64,000 nucleotides of DNA from Ustulina deusta (taxonomy: Eukaryota; Ascomycota; Sordariomycetes; Xylariales; Xylariaceae). This document shows positions 23,410 to 34,039 of this stretch, one piece after another; the stretch's first letter is position 1; each line of letters starts with the position of its first letter. The translations under genes were made by a program, and so were the position numbers. A model generated the notes under the pieces. The model saw nothing but the letters and a program-made list of their open reading frames with translations. It did no database searches and was not told the DNA's origin. The DNA lies in the NCBI GenBank assembly GCA_023159155.1, contig JAJNNX010000028.1, forward strand, positions 310,001-374,000, written 5' to 3'.

Positions 23410-25584
23410 GAGCGACCAAAGCTGCACATTGAGAACTTAATTTGGCATAGACGATACATTTCACGAATCTCATCGACAGTTGCTGGCGCGGGGTCATATC
23501 GTAGCCGCCGTGACGCTCGGTTAACACGATCAGTGCCGCTGCCTACTTATAAGTCTCAAGCATGACTTGCGAGGGAGCCCGATCCTAGCATGGGCCAGGT
23601 ACGCTGACCGTTGCGGACCCTGGTCCGAGGATCAGTCTGCCTGCCAAGCCAATGTAGGGGCTACGCGATTGGAGAACACCCCTGTTGACGACGATCCGGA
23701 CTTGGCAGAGGAATGAGAATGTGGCTGTGCACAGTTGAGTCTCATGCCACACATCACTCCCCTCTTTAACTCAAGAACATACGGTCTATGGGGTGAGGTA
23801 GTAACCCTCACATGCTAGGATGTCAAATGATGAGTTATTTATTCATGTTTTCCCCTGCGAATTTCGCCATCTTCGTCTCTCGGTGCCGCTAGGCTCGATG
23901 TTGAATACTATATGCCTCGAGAGATCGTCCCTCCAAACTACAAACCGCCTTGATTCCAGCGCGAAATGGGTTATTTTACCTCTTCTCAGCAGCCTTTGGA
24001 GGAGCCATGGTCTTGATAAGGTTTTGTGATTACCACTTGGTGCTTTTCAAGTAGAACGGAAAATCAGCCTTTTTGAGGAGAGTGACATCGTTCAGTTGGG
24101 GGGTAGGGAGCCTAGCCACACTCAGCTGAAGCGTGGGAAATAATAACCGAAGACGGTTCGGCTCATCTTGCTCTTTTTAACAACAGTCTGGCTAGCAAAG
24201 CAAGTTTGCGAAGGAAACATCACGTTCGTATCCCAATGATGGCCGAGGCAAGATCCTTAACGGTATTCGACAAGGTATTAACAATTGTCTCCGAGCTAGA
24301 AATCATTAAGGCTGAGTACATTTATTGCCACAGACTACCCCTTGGAATCACGTTTTGCAATCGCTAACATGGCTTGGGGACATACTTCACCTTGAAGGCG
24401 CTATTACAACTTCGGGAGGTCTCGAGGAATCTCTCTTACGATATTTACAAGCGCCGAATATATTGCCTCGACTCGATATGCCAGATGAATACAAGGCCGC
24501 GCTCACGCAAATTGCAGCAGAATTCTCTTCACATCGCCATGAGGCTTCGTCAGATGGGATATGACATCGGCTCTAGATACATCCTTTGTTTGGTGACTTC
24601 GGGCCAGTCGCGCCGACGCAACGGTATGCGACCAAAAGGCGATATTACCCTCCATATTGCTTCGAGCCATGGAGCATCAACTCTTATCAAGGAAGTACTG
24701 TAACACGAACTGAAACGACAGCCCAATTTCACCGACTACATAAATTGTCTGCGCATTACGGTCGAAGATGTACAGAATAGATTTAATAAGAATGTGATGG
24801 ACTAGGGAATGTGTCTAATATATATGCCATTATGGCCGACAGCACAATAACCACGTCGTTTGGCGTGGTCGCAATTTATTTACTCGTGTGTCACGAACCA
24901 TTCCGGTATGTAATTAAGACTGGGCCACAAATGTGTTACAAAAGCCATTGCGTAGCAACAAGTGTTTTTCACCTACAATATGTATAGAGGTCCTAACAGG
25001 AGGTAAATCATTTCTCCTAATATAATAGCGTTAGACAGACAATCAAGTCATAAAGTCGCTAAAGGCAATTAGTACGCAGTGGGGTGGTTAAGGATATTAA
25101 GCATCCCAGTTAACAATATAAGAACCTTAAACGCTCCTAACTTAATCAGCGGTTCAGGAATTGAGCCGTAACCCATATACTCCAATCCAACATCTGCCTA
25201 TGGGCGACCTATCAGTGACCTATCTTCACTCTAGATGGAGGAAACCCCTCAGACAAATAGTTGAATCATAAACCCGCTGTCTGTCTTACAGCCATCGCCA
25301 GGCGGACAGTTAGGATTGAACCGCGACGAAGCGATCAAAAAGGATTGCCGTGGCCGCCCATCAGAGTTGAAGCACCTTGAGAGAAAAGTATGGGTAAAGT
25401 GTAAACACTGCTGTATTGCTATGGTACACTAGGCAATATTGCGCTTAGTCGAAGTCTAGTCCTCGAATATGTTCGTCAGAGCCCCTATCTGCCTATTTTA
25501 TGTCGTGCTTCCAGAAAGGCAATCACACTACCCTCAAATAAGTATCCCAGACAAATCAAGCATTCCATGCCGTTTAGTCCGAGT
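23410..25584. other. Intergenic region with decayed coding sequence
   Basis: Apart from the remnant at 24,325-24,812 (listed separately) I see no gene. Many short plus-strand frames of protein-like composition are interrupted by stops and frame changes. Confidence 0.4.
24325..24812 (+). pseudogene. Possible remnant of an ankyrin-repeat/NLR-type gene
   Basis: A segment at about 24,630-24,700 reads GDITLHIASSHGASTLIKEV, very close to the ankyrin consensus G-xTPLHxAxxxG. It stops at TAA where Gln (CAA) would fit, and the same frame continues in protein-like sequence (ELKRQPNFTDYINCLRITVE) to about 24,804. Upstream, another frame has LDMPDEYKAALTQIAAEF. Different frames in sequence and an in-frame stop suggest a dead gene, possibly the ankyrin tail of an NLR like its neighbour. 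This is inferred from one motif only. Confidence 0.3.
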
Positions 25585-26959
25585 TTATTTGTAAAAATCA
25601 AACTTGTTCTCGTCGCTCGTCCCCTTGACTTGACTAGAGTATGCGTCCTCAAGATCAGATTGGATGATGTTGTATCGATTTTTCCGGACAGCCCGAAGAC
25701 CAGCTTCTTGCATGATGGCAGCGATAACAGCGCCGCTCAGTGGGTCGTTCCGTACGATCAAGCTGTCCAAGTCGACCTCGGGTGCCAAGCTCATCTTGCT
25801 AGCAATAGTTGAGAAGATAAGACGCCGTTCCCTCCGGTCTCTTAGACTGGGGAACTCAATCTTTCGATCTAACCGGCCGGGTCGAAGCAGGGCGGGATCT
25901 AGGGTATCCGCTCGGTTCGTGGCCATGATGACTTTGACATTCGATGTCTGATCAAAACCATCCATCTGGTTCAAGAGCTCGAGCAGAATACGCTGCACTT
26001 CTCGATCAGCGCCGGTCTGTGCATCAAAACGTTTGGTCGCAATGGCGTCAATCTCATCAATAAAGATAATGGCGGGCGAGTTCTCTCGGGCCATACGGAA
26101 AACATCTCGAACCATTCGAGGACCTTCACCGAGATATTTTTGAACGAACTCGGAACCGACAACGCGAATGAAGTTGGCAGTTGTCGAGTTGGCCACGGCC
26201 TTGACCAACATCGTCTTACCAGTACCTGGAGGCCCGTACAAGAGGACACCCCGTGGGGGGTCAATACCAATCTGCTTGTAGAGATCAAAGTGTGTCAGGG
26301 GAAGCTCGACAGCTTCTCGAATCTCCTGTTTCTGCATATCTAATCCACCAACATCGGCATATGTCACATCGGGCTTCTCATCGGCGCCCAGCATGGCAAT
26401 AGAGGAGTCAGCTTCGGGCGGCAGGATATCGACGAGGGCGTTGGAGTGTCGGTGAAGGGCAACGGACGAGGAAGGCTTCAGCAGTTCGCGGTCGAGGGTC
26501 GATAGGATCCGGACGACGTAATTGGAGCCCGTACTGGACTGGACGATGCCGGTGCTGCGGGTTGTTAGGAAACAGTCAAGAACGATAAGGTGCCGTGACT
26601 GACTTCTGGTCGATGGCCTCCATAAACTGCCCGATGACCAAAGGCACACTCTGGATCCGCTTGATTTCCTCCTGTGCGCGGACAAGCTCGCGCTTTAGGC
26701 TCCTGTATTTTGATGGTTCGTCAGCCTCGACACGTGGCTCGTCCAGCCGTTCCCCGACATACCGCTGCTCGTCCTTGATATATTCCTCCTGCAGCTGGAT
26801 GTACTCCAGATGCCGCTGTAGCTTTTTCAATGTGGCATACTCATCTCCTCCTTGCGACGGGATACCTTCGATGGTCTCGACGTTGGGTATGGCCGACGGG
26901 ACGGGCTTGTTGTGTGGCGCCACCGTGTTGGCCGGGTTCTCTACCGCGACATCGCCCAT
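25585..26959 (-). CDS. RPT3: 26S proteasome regulatory subunit 6B (Rpt3), AAA-ATPase
   Basis: Exon 1 26,959-26,604, intron 26,603-26,555 (49 nt, GTCAGT...CGCAG), exon 2 26,554-25,585; 441 aa. The junction restores the family sequence MEAIDQ-N-TGIVQSS. The N-terminal half has the Rpt coiled coil (about 40-110), then the OB-fold, then the AAA module: Walker A GPPGTGKT (226-233), Walker B FIDEID (283-288), and an arginine-finger region ending [14 protein letters not shown]. The C-terminus ends FYK, the hydrophobic-Tyr-X motif that docks Rpt3 into the 20S core. One of six ATPases that unfold ubiquitinated substrates. The in-frame upstream TTG at 26,989 is not used. Complete and intact. Confidence 0.97.
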
Positions 26960-29202
26960 TTTGACCTGGCTCTTTCGGAAGGACGGCAAGGCAAGGGGAA
27001 AGTGCTGCTCCGGAGTATGGCCGCGTCGTGATTGTACGGGGATGGGGAGAAGATGGACTGTTGTTCGCTGTTGGGATGTGGTGGAATATGGGGGACGGGT
27101 ATGTTGTAATGGGGCCGGGTTTGGCTGGAGAGGCGACGCCAGCCTTGCAGCCTTCAGAACTTCACTAGCCTCACCTGGGTTAAGCTGACTGTGTGTCCCG
27201 AAGAGGCGCGAAAGAGGTTGCGACTGGACTGGACCCCAGCCACAGTTGTCATCTTGCGCACTGGACGTACCTCTATTCTCGTGTAAGAAATATTCACTAA
27301 TAAGAACTAACCCTTCTACATAGGACGAGATAAGATAACCACATTTTCCGATAAGATAACCACATTTTCCGATAAGATAACCACATTTTCCGATAAGATA
27401 TTATCATGCCTCGTGAGCGCCAAGAATTCCAGACTGATGGTGACCCCCAACGCCGCAAGCTCTACCGTTCCGGCCCGCGCGACTAGACTTCTCTTGGTAA
27501 TTATGGGGATGCACGGTGAGTCGGGTCTTGGTCGGGGTGCCTAACTCTAGGCAGGAATCGCACCATGCCTTCGCCTCCGGCATCGCCCGTACTTACAAAT
27601 GGATGAAGGCAGACTAGGGACTCGGTGAACACGATATCTAGCCAGGGAATGGCCTCATCAGCCATCATCTTCACATGCACTGCTACACTGCGCTCCTCCC
27701 AGCTGCCCTTCGCCTTGACCATCTGGCTGGATCACGACCGTACGAGCGGTGTTACACGGCTCTAGTGCTGGAACTTACCTACATGTATGCAGGCTTCGCC
27801 CTCGAAGGCAAGAAGTGGTGTTGTCCTCGCTGGAATCACCCAATTACTATATCTCTTCGGCACCCGGATGCCCATACTACCTACCTTGGGGACTAGGTAT
27901 ACTGTATTGTATCCACCCTGTAGGTAGGTACATATTGGCATGCCATATCACAGATTCGCCATGACTAACCTATAAGTATATAGTTTCCATCCTACGTATT
28001 GGCATCTGAAGATTGAGTCAACCATGGAGAAAACACCTGATTGAGCTCGATTGTGAAGTGAACCTGCCCCCTATTACGCAGATACTATACTTATATTATA
28101 CTTATTTTCTAGCCTGTACACCATTCCCCTCCATACATGTAGTTAGTATATGTACACAGTTGTGCATACCTCTCTTAATAGTACCAATTACGTACTAGAT
28201 AGACCGTGTGAAAGGGAACCCCGCACATGCTATTGCTATCTTAGGTATACCTACTACGGGTGGGAGGTCGCACTGTACCTAGGTACCGAATTCTCTCTGA
28301 TGGGGGTGTGGTGGGGCATGGAGGGGGGGCACTATGGGGCCGTGCTTGATGTCACCACCCGCTGTTGTACAGTGTATCTTTCGCGTTAGGGAATCGCCTC
28401 GATAGCTTCAGCCACTGGCAGCCAATGATCTCAAGTCAGCCTGCTATGCAGACTTTGGAACTCCGGCCATTTGACGGTCCAAGTTACCTGTATCTATACT
28501 GCTACTGTATCTACTGCCACTGTACACCACAGACAGGACCCAAGGCTCTCTCTTCCTACCTACAGACTACAGTACATACTAGGTAGATAGTAGTAGGTGC
28601 TATCTGCAGGTCGTCGCCTCTGCCTGCACCTGCACCTGACCCTGCCTACCCACTTACTCACTTGCTTTACTTAACCTACCTACCGAACCTAATCTTCTGT
28701 TTGTACTCAAATCTGTTCAACCTCTCTTTTTCATAACTTCGCCTGCCCACCACCAAACAACCCAGATCACAAAAACACACCACCACATACATATCCGTAC
28801 ATACACCTCGAGTCACTCTGCTGCTCGCCTACCCTTAAGCGGGGATTCGTATGCTACTCCTACTTCCACTTCCACTTCTTCTATTCTTCATTGTCTCCTT
28901 TTTTTGTGCCTCTTTTCCTCCTTCCTCCTCCTTCTCCTTCTTTTCTATCTGGGCGTCGGGCGCTCTCTCTCCACCTTCGGGATTATCGCAACCGCTTTCC
29001 CCGCCATCTTTGGTCCTTTCCTGGGGTGTTTGTGGCGTTTCACCTGTATTCAGCCCACGACTTCGTTTCATGATCACACCCACTCTTTCGTCGCCAGCCT
29101 CGGCAGTACCGTGAATTACGTCTTTACACGCCTGTATCTTAGTTGCTGCGATAGAGTCATTTCCAGCTTGACCCACGGTGTTTGTCCTCGTTACCGACCA
29201 TC
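26960..29202. other. Intergenic region upstream of Rpt3, with GATA-type tandem repeat
   Basis: No intact gene. It contains the 27,329-27,400 repeat (separate entry) and a short frame at 27,406-27,483 (MPRERQEFQTDGDPQRRKLY). Past a TAG that frame reads on to a GTGAGT donor at 27,511, with a CTAACTCTAGGCAG acceptor near 27,555, and further protein-like sequence with stops; possibly a dead gene. TAGGTA motifs are dense from 27,890 to 28,690. From 28,850 to 29,060 the plus strand is a pyrimidine-rich leader for the gene at 29,203. Confidence 0.45.
27329..27400. repeat. 21-bp tandem repeat containing paired GATA sites
   Basis: Three perfect copies of a 21-bp unit (27,329-27,349, 27,350-27,370, 27,371-27,391) and a partial fourth. 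Each unit starts GATAAGATAACC and ends CACATTTTCC, giving two overlapping GATA-factor motifs (GATAAG, GATAA) per unit, seven or eight in 72 bp. It lies about 370 bp upstream of the Rpt3 start codon. Binding by an AreA/Nit2-type or other GATA factor is an inference from the motif. Confidence 0.8.
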
Positions 29203-29757
29203 ATGTCATCTACTATCGCCATTCCGACTTCGCGCTCCTCGGCTACCGCTTGTGGGCAATCGACCAAGGCCTGCACGAGCTCCTCGTCGTCCTTCTCAAG
29301 CTCCCCACAGACTCCCGCTTCGGCCAGCCCCGAGACGCCCGTGTCCTCTTACAAGCCAAAGGCAATACATCGCCGGCGGCAGAGTTTGCTGAGTGCGCTC
29401 CATCTCTCCTATAATTCGCTCCCCATGTGGGATAATAATGAGCTCTTTGGGTCTAGACTAACCTGCTTCCTAGGCTCCGCCTTCGCGAAAGAAGAGTGTA
29501 CGCATATCAATGTGGGCGACCCGGATGGTCCACCACGACTGGTGAGAGGAGTCCACGTCATGAGACGAACTTGCCTAGCTGACTATCGGCTATGTATATA
29601 GATTTCATATCTAGCCTCGAGCCAAGGCTTCGCGTGGAACCCAGAAATGTTTCTCCCTTCGTATCTTGACTTAGATTACGAACCCTTGGAGAACCGCCGA
29701 GAGCCCGTCCACGAGATCCGACTCAGCGACGAGGAATCTAGGAAGATGTTACCGTGA
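29203..29757 (+). CDS. Small three-exon protein of unknown function
   Basis: Model: exon 1 29,203-29,392, intron 29,393-29,473 (81 nt, branch CTAACC, CTAG), exon 2 29,474-29,541, intron 29,542-29,601 (60 nt, GTGAGA, branch CTGAC, ATAG), exon 3 29,602-29,757; 137 aa. All phases close and both introns remove frame breaks. Residues 1-60 are Ser/Pro-rich and end in a basic patch (HRRRQSLLSS). The C-terminal half looks conserved: INVGDPDGPPRL, SQGFAWNPEMFLPSYLDL, EPLENRREPVHEIRLSDEE. I feel this block recurs in ascomycete proteins but cannot name the family. The acidic, Pro/Tyr-containing tail suggests a regulatory or adaptor peptide rather than an enzyme. Confidence 0.65.
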
Positions 29758-31924
29758 CAGGGCTGTCGACCGCCCATCATTGCTTTTCGTTCATAGACAC
29801 CGAGAAGTCTTCGCAAGATTACGTGACAATTTTCGCAATACTACGGCGTCTGGATTCGGGTTATCTCATTTCCTGGATGGGATCATGGCCATGAACTTCA
29901 ACAACCTTTCTTCCTACGTGCGAATTGAGACAGGGTTGCTTTTATGCTGGGTTTGGAGAACCAACAAGTTACGATATGATGGATGGTATTGACATACCCG
30001 GTAGCATTCTGCTCAAGGGAGGGCTGAACAAAGGAGTTCTGGAGTTATCGGTGGATTTAACCCGGCGTCTCTATATACATTACTTGATATCCCCCATCGG
30101 AAAGGATCGGAGGACGCCGTTGTTCTCGTGGAATGCGACAGCTGCCCCACAGCAACCTTGTCATTCGATGGTATTATTACACTATGAAAATTTCTTCCCT
30201 CAGCTCAGTCATAATAACAGAGCCCTCGATGTATCGTATGTCGAGTGAGTCCCAGGATCATGCATGTGACTTTTGATTTTTCTTCTCTGGATAACCAGAA
30301 TATGCCTAACTAACGTTGACACCTCACGAGCATTCCGAGGTTCAAAAGTACAAGAAGCAATTAATCAAGTTTTGCAACGAATTGCTTTCAAGAATAATCC
30401 GACAGCCGAACAAACGACAACATGACACGCACTTGGAGATTACAAATTCCAACCAACCAGCAAACATACCGTCGAGCCACCGGCTGTGGTCGTCGGGACG
30501 TGCATTCATACGTCGTACGGTACCGCCGGCAAGGCATTCCCCTGCCGTCTCTTCTCTGCTGTTGTGCCTGCGGCCAGCAACGTGAGAGAGACACCACGTG
30601 TTGCGGGGCACAGCGACTTGGTTTTGGTTTTTTTTTCTCTTCTCGTCTACATGTGGAATGCAACAACGTAGGTCGTGTAATAAAAGTGTACCTTACATGC
30701 GTTGGCTAAGGTTTGGGCGTCAATGATTTAATATAAAATTTTCTCCAGACGACGTTTATCTATTCGCCTCTCTCTGACCCGCATAGGTACTTCTGTATCT
30801 GAGCTTGTACGTGTAAGACGTGCATACCTACCAGATCCCGTAGGAACTAATTGAATTGTTCCACATTGCCGTGTAAGTAGTGTGCTGTGGCTGAATTATA
30901 AATATGCAAGTTGGTGGTGGGCATGAATTGGGGGGGGGGGGGATCAAAGGGTTATTATCCCTGGCCCTGGATCGATTATTGGTGCGTTGTCGTCCTCGTC
31001 GTGAGGCGAGGGTGTGACAGTGTAAGGCGAATGTCACAGTGCTTGCCGTACTGTCCAGTGGGGTCGTACAGCTGGAGGCCGATAAGAGGCGTGATAAGAC
31101 CCGTCGATTTACCCCACGACCGACTCATCCCCCCAAGAGACGCCACGGGAACTGCGTTATCGGCATTTCGCCGGCTTCATGAATGCCGAATTGGGATTAG
31201 TCCGGGCTTGCTCTGGTCTCATCGGATGCATGCATTGGGTTAAATTGATTGACTCATTGGATTTCTGGGTACCGGATACTTGTCGGCTGGGGTTGCCTGA
31301 TTTCAATAGCGACGTTGATGGATTAGTTGGCAGAGGAGCCTTTACGAAGCTGGATTCTTGAGGTGGGTGCCGAGGTACGTATCTCGGTAGGTATTGCAGA
31401 GATGAACGAGGTTTCAAATCTGAGGCTTCGGTGATTTCCCTATTCGGAAAGGAGGACGAAACGCTGTGTGGGGCTTGAAGTTTGTTTCGTGATACTACTG
31501 GCAACTACGCTAACTACCTACCTACCTAACCCAGGTAACTGGAAGAGGTATCTGGGTCAACATTGGCATCCGAGCACACGTGCAGGTAAGTTTCAGCCGC
31601 ATTGTTGGAATTTCGTGCAGAACAGCTCACGGGTATACGTGCAGACTAAACTCCGTTTGTGAGTGAGAAGTTTCCATGTCCTCGGGCTTGGGTCGATGGA
31701 GAAACAAACCCCTGTTCCCGGATTACCGTGGCTGAGACGATGAAGGAGTGGAATCTTTGCTTTAGAGCCTGTAAGAGCTCAATGATCAGTTCGTCGAAGG
31801 ATACCGCTGGCCCTGTCGTTGTTTAGCGTCCAATTGCCATCGGTTATATCGCCGCCAACAGGGTTGGCTACCAACTCGCTGCCGAGGATCAGAATTGCGC
31901 GGCATACGAAGAGATACATACAAG
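29758..31924. other. Intergenic region with coding-like remnants
   Basis: Coding-like pieces occur on the plus strand: about 30,012-30,185 (NPASLYTLLDIPHRKGSEDA then VLVECDSCPTATL), and about 30,205-30,425. In the second piece a GTGAGT...ATAACCAG intron at 30,246-30,298 would join LDVSYVE to ICLTNVDTSRAFRGS and AINQVLQRIAFKNNPTAEQ. No continuous model results, so this may be a long 3' UTR or a dead gene. A run of 13 G is at 30,930-30,942, and a TACCTACCTACCTA run lies near 31,515. Confidence 0.35.
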
Positions 31925-33190
31925 ATGCACTACATCCGACTCCTCCGCCCTGCGAAGACACAGAGCTCGACAGGAGGGCTAGTGATATCGCTACTCTTCA
32001 CGATCACCACGGATCTGGGGGACTCGTTCCTGTGCCCGGAAGATGGGTCAATTGATCTGATCGTAGCAGTCGAAGAGTCTGCCGCAGACCCGGCTGATTC
32101 AGCTGCAGCCCTGCTGCGGGGGAGACAGACATGCAGGTGCAAGTGGAAGACGGGAATGCGCGTCTTAGATGCCAAAGTTAAACTATCGCCGAGCTTGAAA
32201 AAATGGAGTGTGAACTGCAGAATTGCGATATATCCCGCGCAGCAACAGCCTCGGGAGACACCAACACCGTTGGGTGCCCTACATGTCGGCGATGTGTTGT
32301 TACCATGGAGGGTTGGCACGGATCAAGCGCTCAAGACGGGTGTTGTAATGCCGGCGGCGTTCGACTTTGTGGATGGCGTCTGCGCCACTGTGTCAATCCG
32401 CACGCTTTGGTTGGGGACGCGTCACCTCAGTGGAGAAGGCGGAGACATTGAGAGTTTGAACCTGCAATTCGAAGAAGACATCGGTGAGAGTATAGCGCGG
32501 CATGTCTGGGACGCAGGCGTGGTCACCTCCGCATACCTCGCGGACGCGTGCTCATCGCCAGAAAGCATCCGCGAACTATTTCCGACCCAGCGTGATAGCT
32601 TCAATATCCTCGAGCTCGGGAGCGGTGTTGGGATTTTGGGAATCACGATCGCCAGCATTTTACCCAGAGCCGCTGTTGCTCAAGGACAGGTTCTCAAGAA
32701 TGCCAGAGTTCTGTTGACGGATCTAGAGGAGGCTGAAGAGCGCGCCAGGTCAAACATCGCTAAAGCTAAGGCCACATTCGCGATCGATCCTACAGATAGC
32801 GCGAATGTCGCTATAGAATACGAAAACCTCGACTGGGATGACGGCCGCGAGGGGCGCTTTGGGGCGCTTGTTGCAGCTACGTCGTGGGATCTCGTGGTGC
32901 TGAGCGACTGCACGTACAACGTCGATTCTCTACCGGCTCTGGTCGGAACGCTGAGCGCTTTACACGCTGCCAAGGAAAATCATCACGACGTAGGGAATGA
33001 TGGCCCTGTTAAGTCTTCTGTACTACTAGCTACTAAACCGCGACATTCGTCAGAGGAAGCACTGTTCGGACTACTGGAGGATCAGAGCTGGGCGTATCGA
33101 GTGGTGAAGGAGATACCACTTCCAAAGATTGGCGAGGAGGATGAGGTCGTGCAGATTTATCTGCTCCAGAAAGGCCTTCATGTTGCATGA
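31925..33190 (+). CDS. Class I SAM-dependent (lysine) methyltransferase-like protein
   Basis: Single exon, 421 aa. The frame is open from a TTG at 31,895, but the ATG at 31,925 (MHYIRLLRP) is the conserved start of fungal homologues. The N-terminal ~190 residues (LLFTITTDLGDSFL and a C2-like region) precede the methyltransferase fold. The SAM-binding motif I is LELGSGVGILG (229-239), motif II VLLTDLEEA with the acidic residue, and the post-motif block WDLVVLSDCTYN is at 321-332. This order fits the METTL21/FAM86 (methyltransferase_16) group, which mostly methylates lysines of translation factors and chaperones. The substrate here is unknown. Intact, with no intron. Confidence 0.85.
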   Translation: MHYIRLLRPAKTQSSTGGLVISLLFTITTDLGDSFLCPEDGSIDLIVAVEESAADPADSAAALLRGRQTCRCKWKTGMRVLDAKVKLSPSLKKWSVNCRIAIYPAQQQPRETPTPLGALHVGDVLLPWRVGTDQALKTGVVMPAAFDFVDGVCATVSIRTLWLGTRHLSGEGGDIESLNLQFEEDIGESIARHVWDAGVVTSAYLADACSSPESIRELFPTQRDSFNILELGSGVGILGITIASILPRAAVAQGQVLKNARVLLTDLEEAEERARSNIAKAKATFAIDPTDSANVAIEYENLDWDDGREGRFGALVAATSWDLVVLSDCTYNVDSLPALVGTLSALHAAKENHHDVGNDGPVKSSVLLATKPRHSSEEALFGLLEDQSWAYRVVKEIPLPKIGEEDEVVQIYLLQKGLHVA

Positions 33191-34039
33191 ACCTCGGTAG
33201 GCCAGACAGTCTAACTCGCTAGGGAGTTCAGCGCACCCTAGAAGTTATATTGGTACATACTATCTTCTCCGGTATTATAGGTACTAGAGACTTTACGGCC
33301 CGTCGTGGGATGAATTGGGGTGCGGTATGGTGACTGTTATTGAGACGGACACCGCACGGCAATTGAGCCTCAATTAGTGACTTCCCCCTTGCTGCTCACA
33401 TTAACATGGTACGGGTAATAGCCCGGGACCCCATACGGCGGATCTTGCACCTTATTCCTAACTACGATTCCCAAGTCGAGTCATGAGTTATGTCTCGATA
33501 CGAGAAGACAATGAATGGTATAATATCTTGGCAGGGGACCGGTACACAATTTAGACGGTAGAGAACATGGATACAGCTGCAGCTAAGCCCCGGGGACAAA
33601 GCAGTAGCAACCTTTCATCTTGGTGATTATTCCATGTTATTTTCTAGTTGTTTTGCTTGTTCAAACTCATCAGATCTCAAAAGCAGAAAGCAATATGAAA
33701 GTTCAATGACAGAACCGTGTGTAAATGTTAACACAAAATGGAACGAAGGTCAAGGGAAGAACCTTATGCATATATGAGAATGGTATACCTGTTATAGAGA
33801 TATTTCATCAGGGTATATTCAACAATCGAAGCCTGCCCCTCCCGAAAAGTCAACAACAACCTACTCAATTCAACTAACTACCAGCCGCCCATCAAGTAAA
33901 CACGAGATCGACCAAATTTCCAACGGGGCGCAATCACTTGTTTTCCGTCTCGATTTAATCAGACAATTTTAATCCAGGTCCAGCATTTAAACAACGTGCC
34001 CAATTCCCCACTTGCCAAAAGACTTCCGGAGAGCAGCAA
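33191..34039. other. Intergenic spacer
   Basis: Between the methyltransferase gene and the Mis14 gene. I see no gene, only promoter-type sequence before 34,040. Confidence 0.5.

Noticed and set aside
27329..27400. Short regular repeat considered as a CRISPR array
   Set aside because: Units are contiguous with no spacers and the genome is fungal.
28851..29114. 87-aa Leu/Phe/Ser-rich frame resembling a signal peptide
   Set aside because: It comes from a CTT/TCC-rich leader just before the 29,203 start; composition rather than coding.
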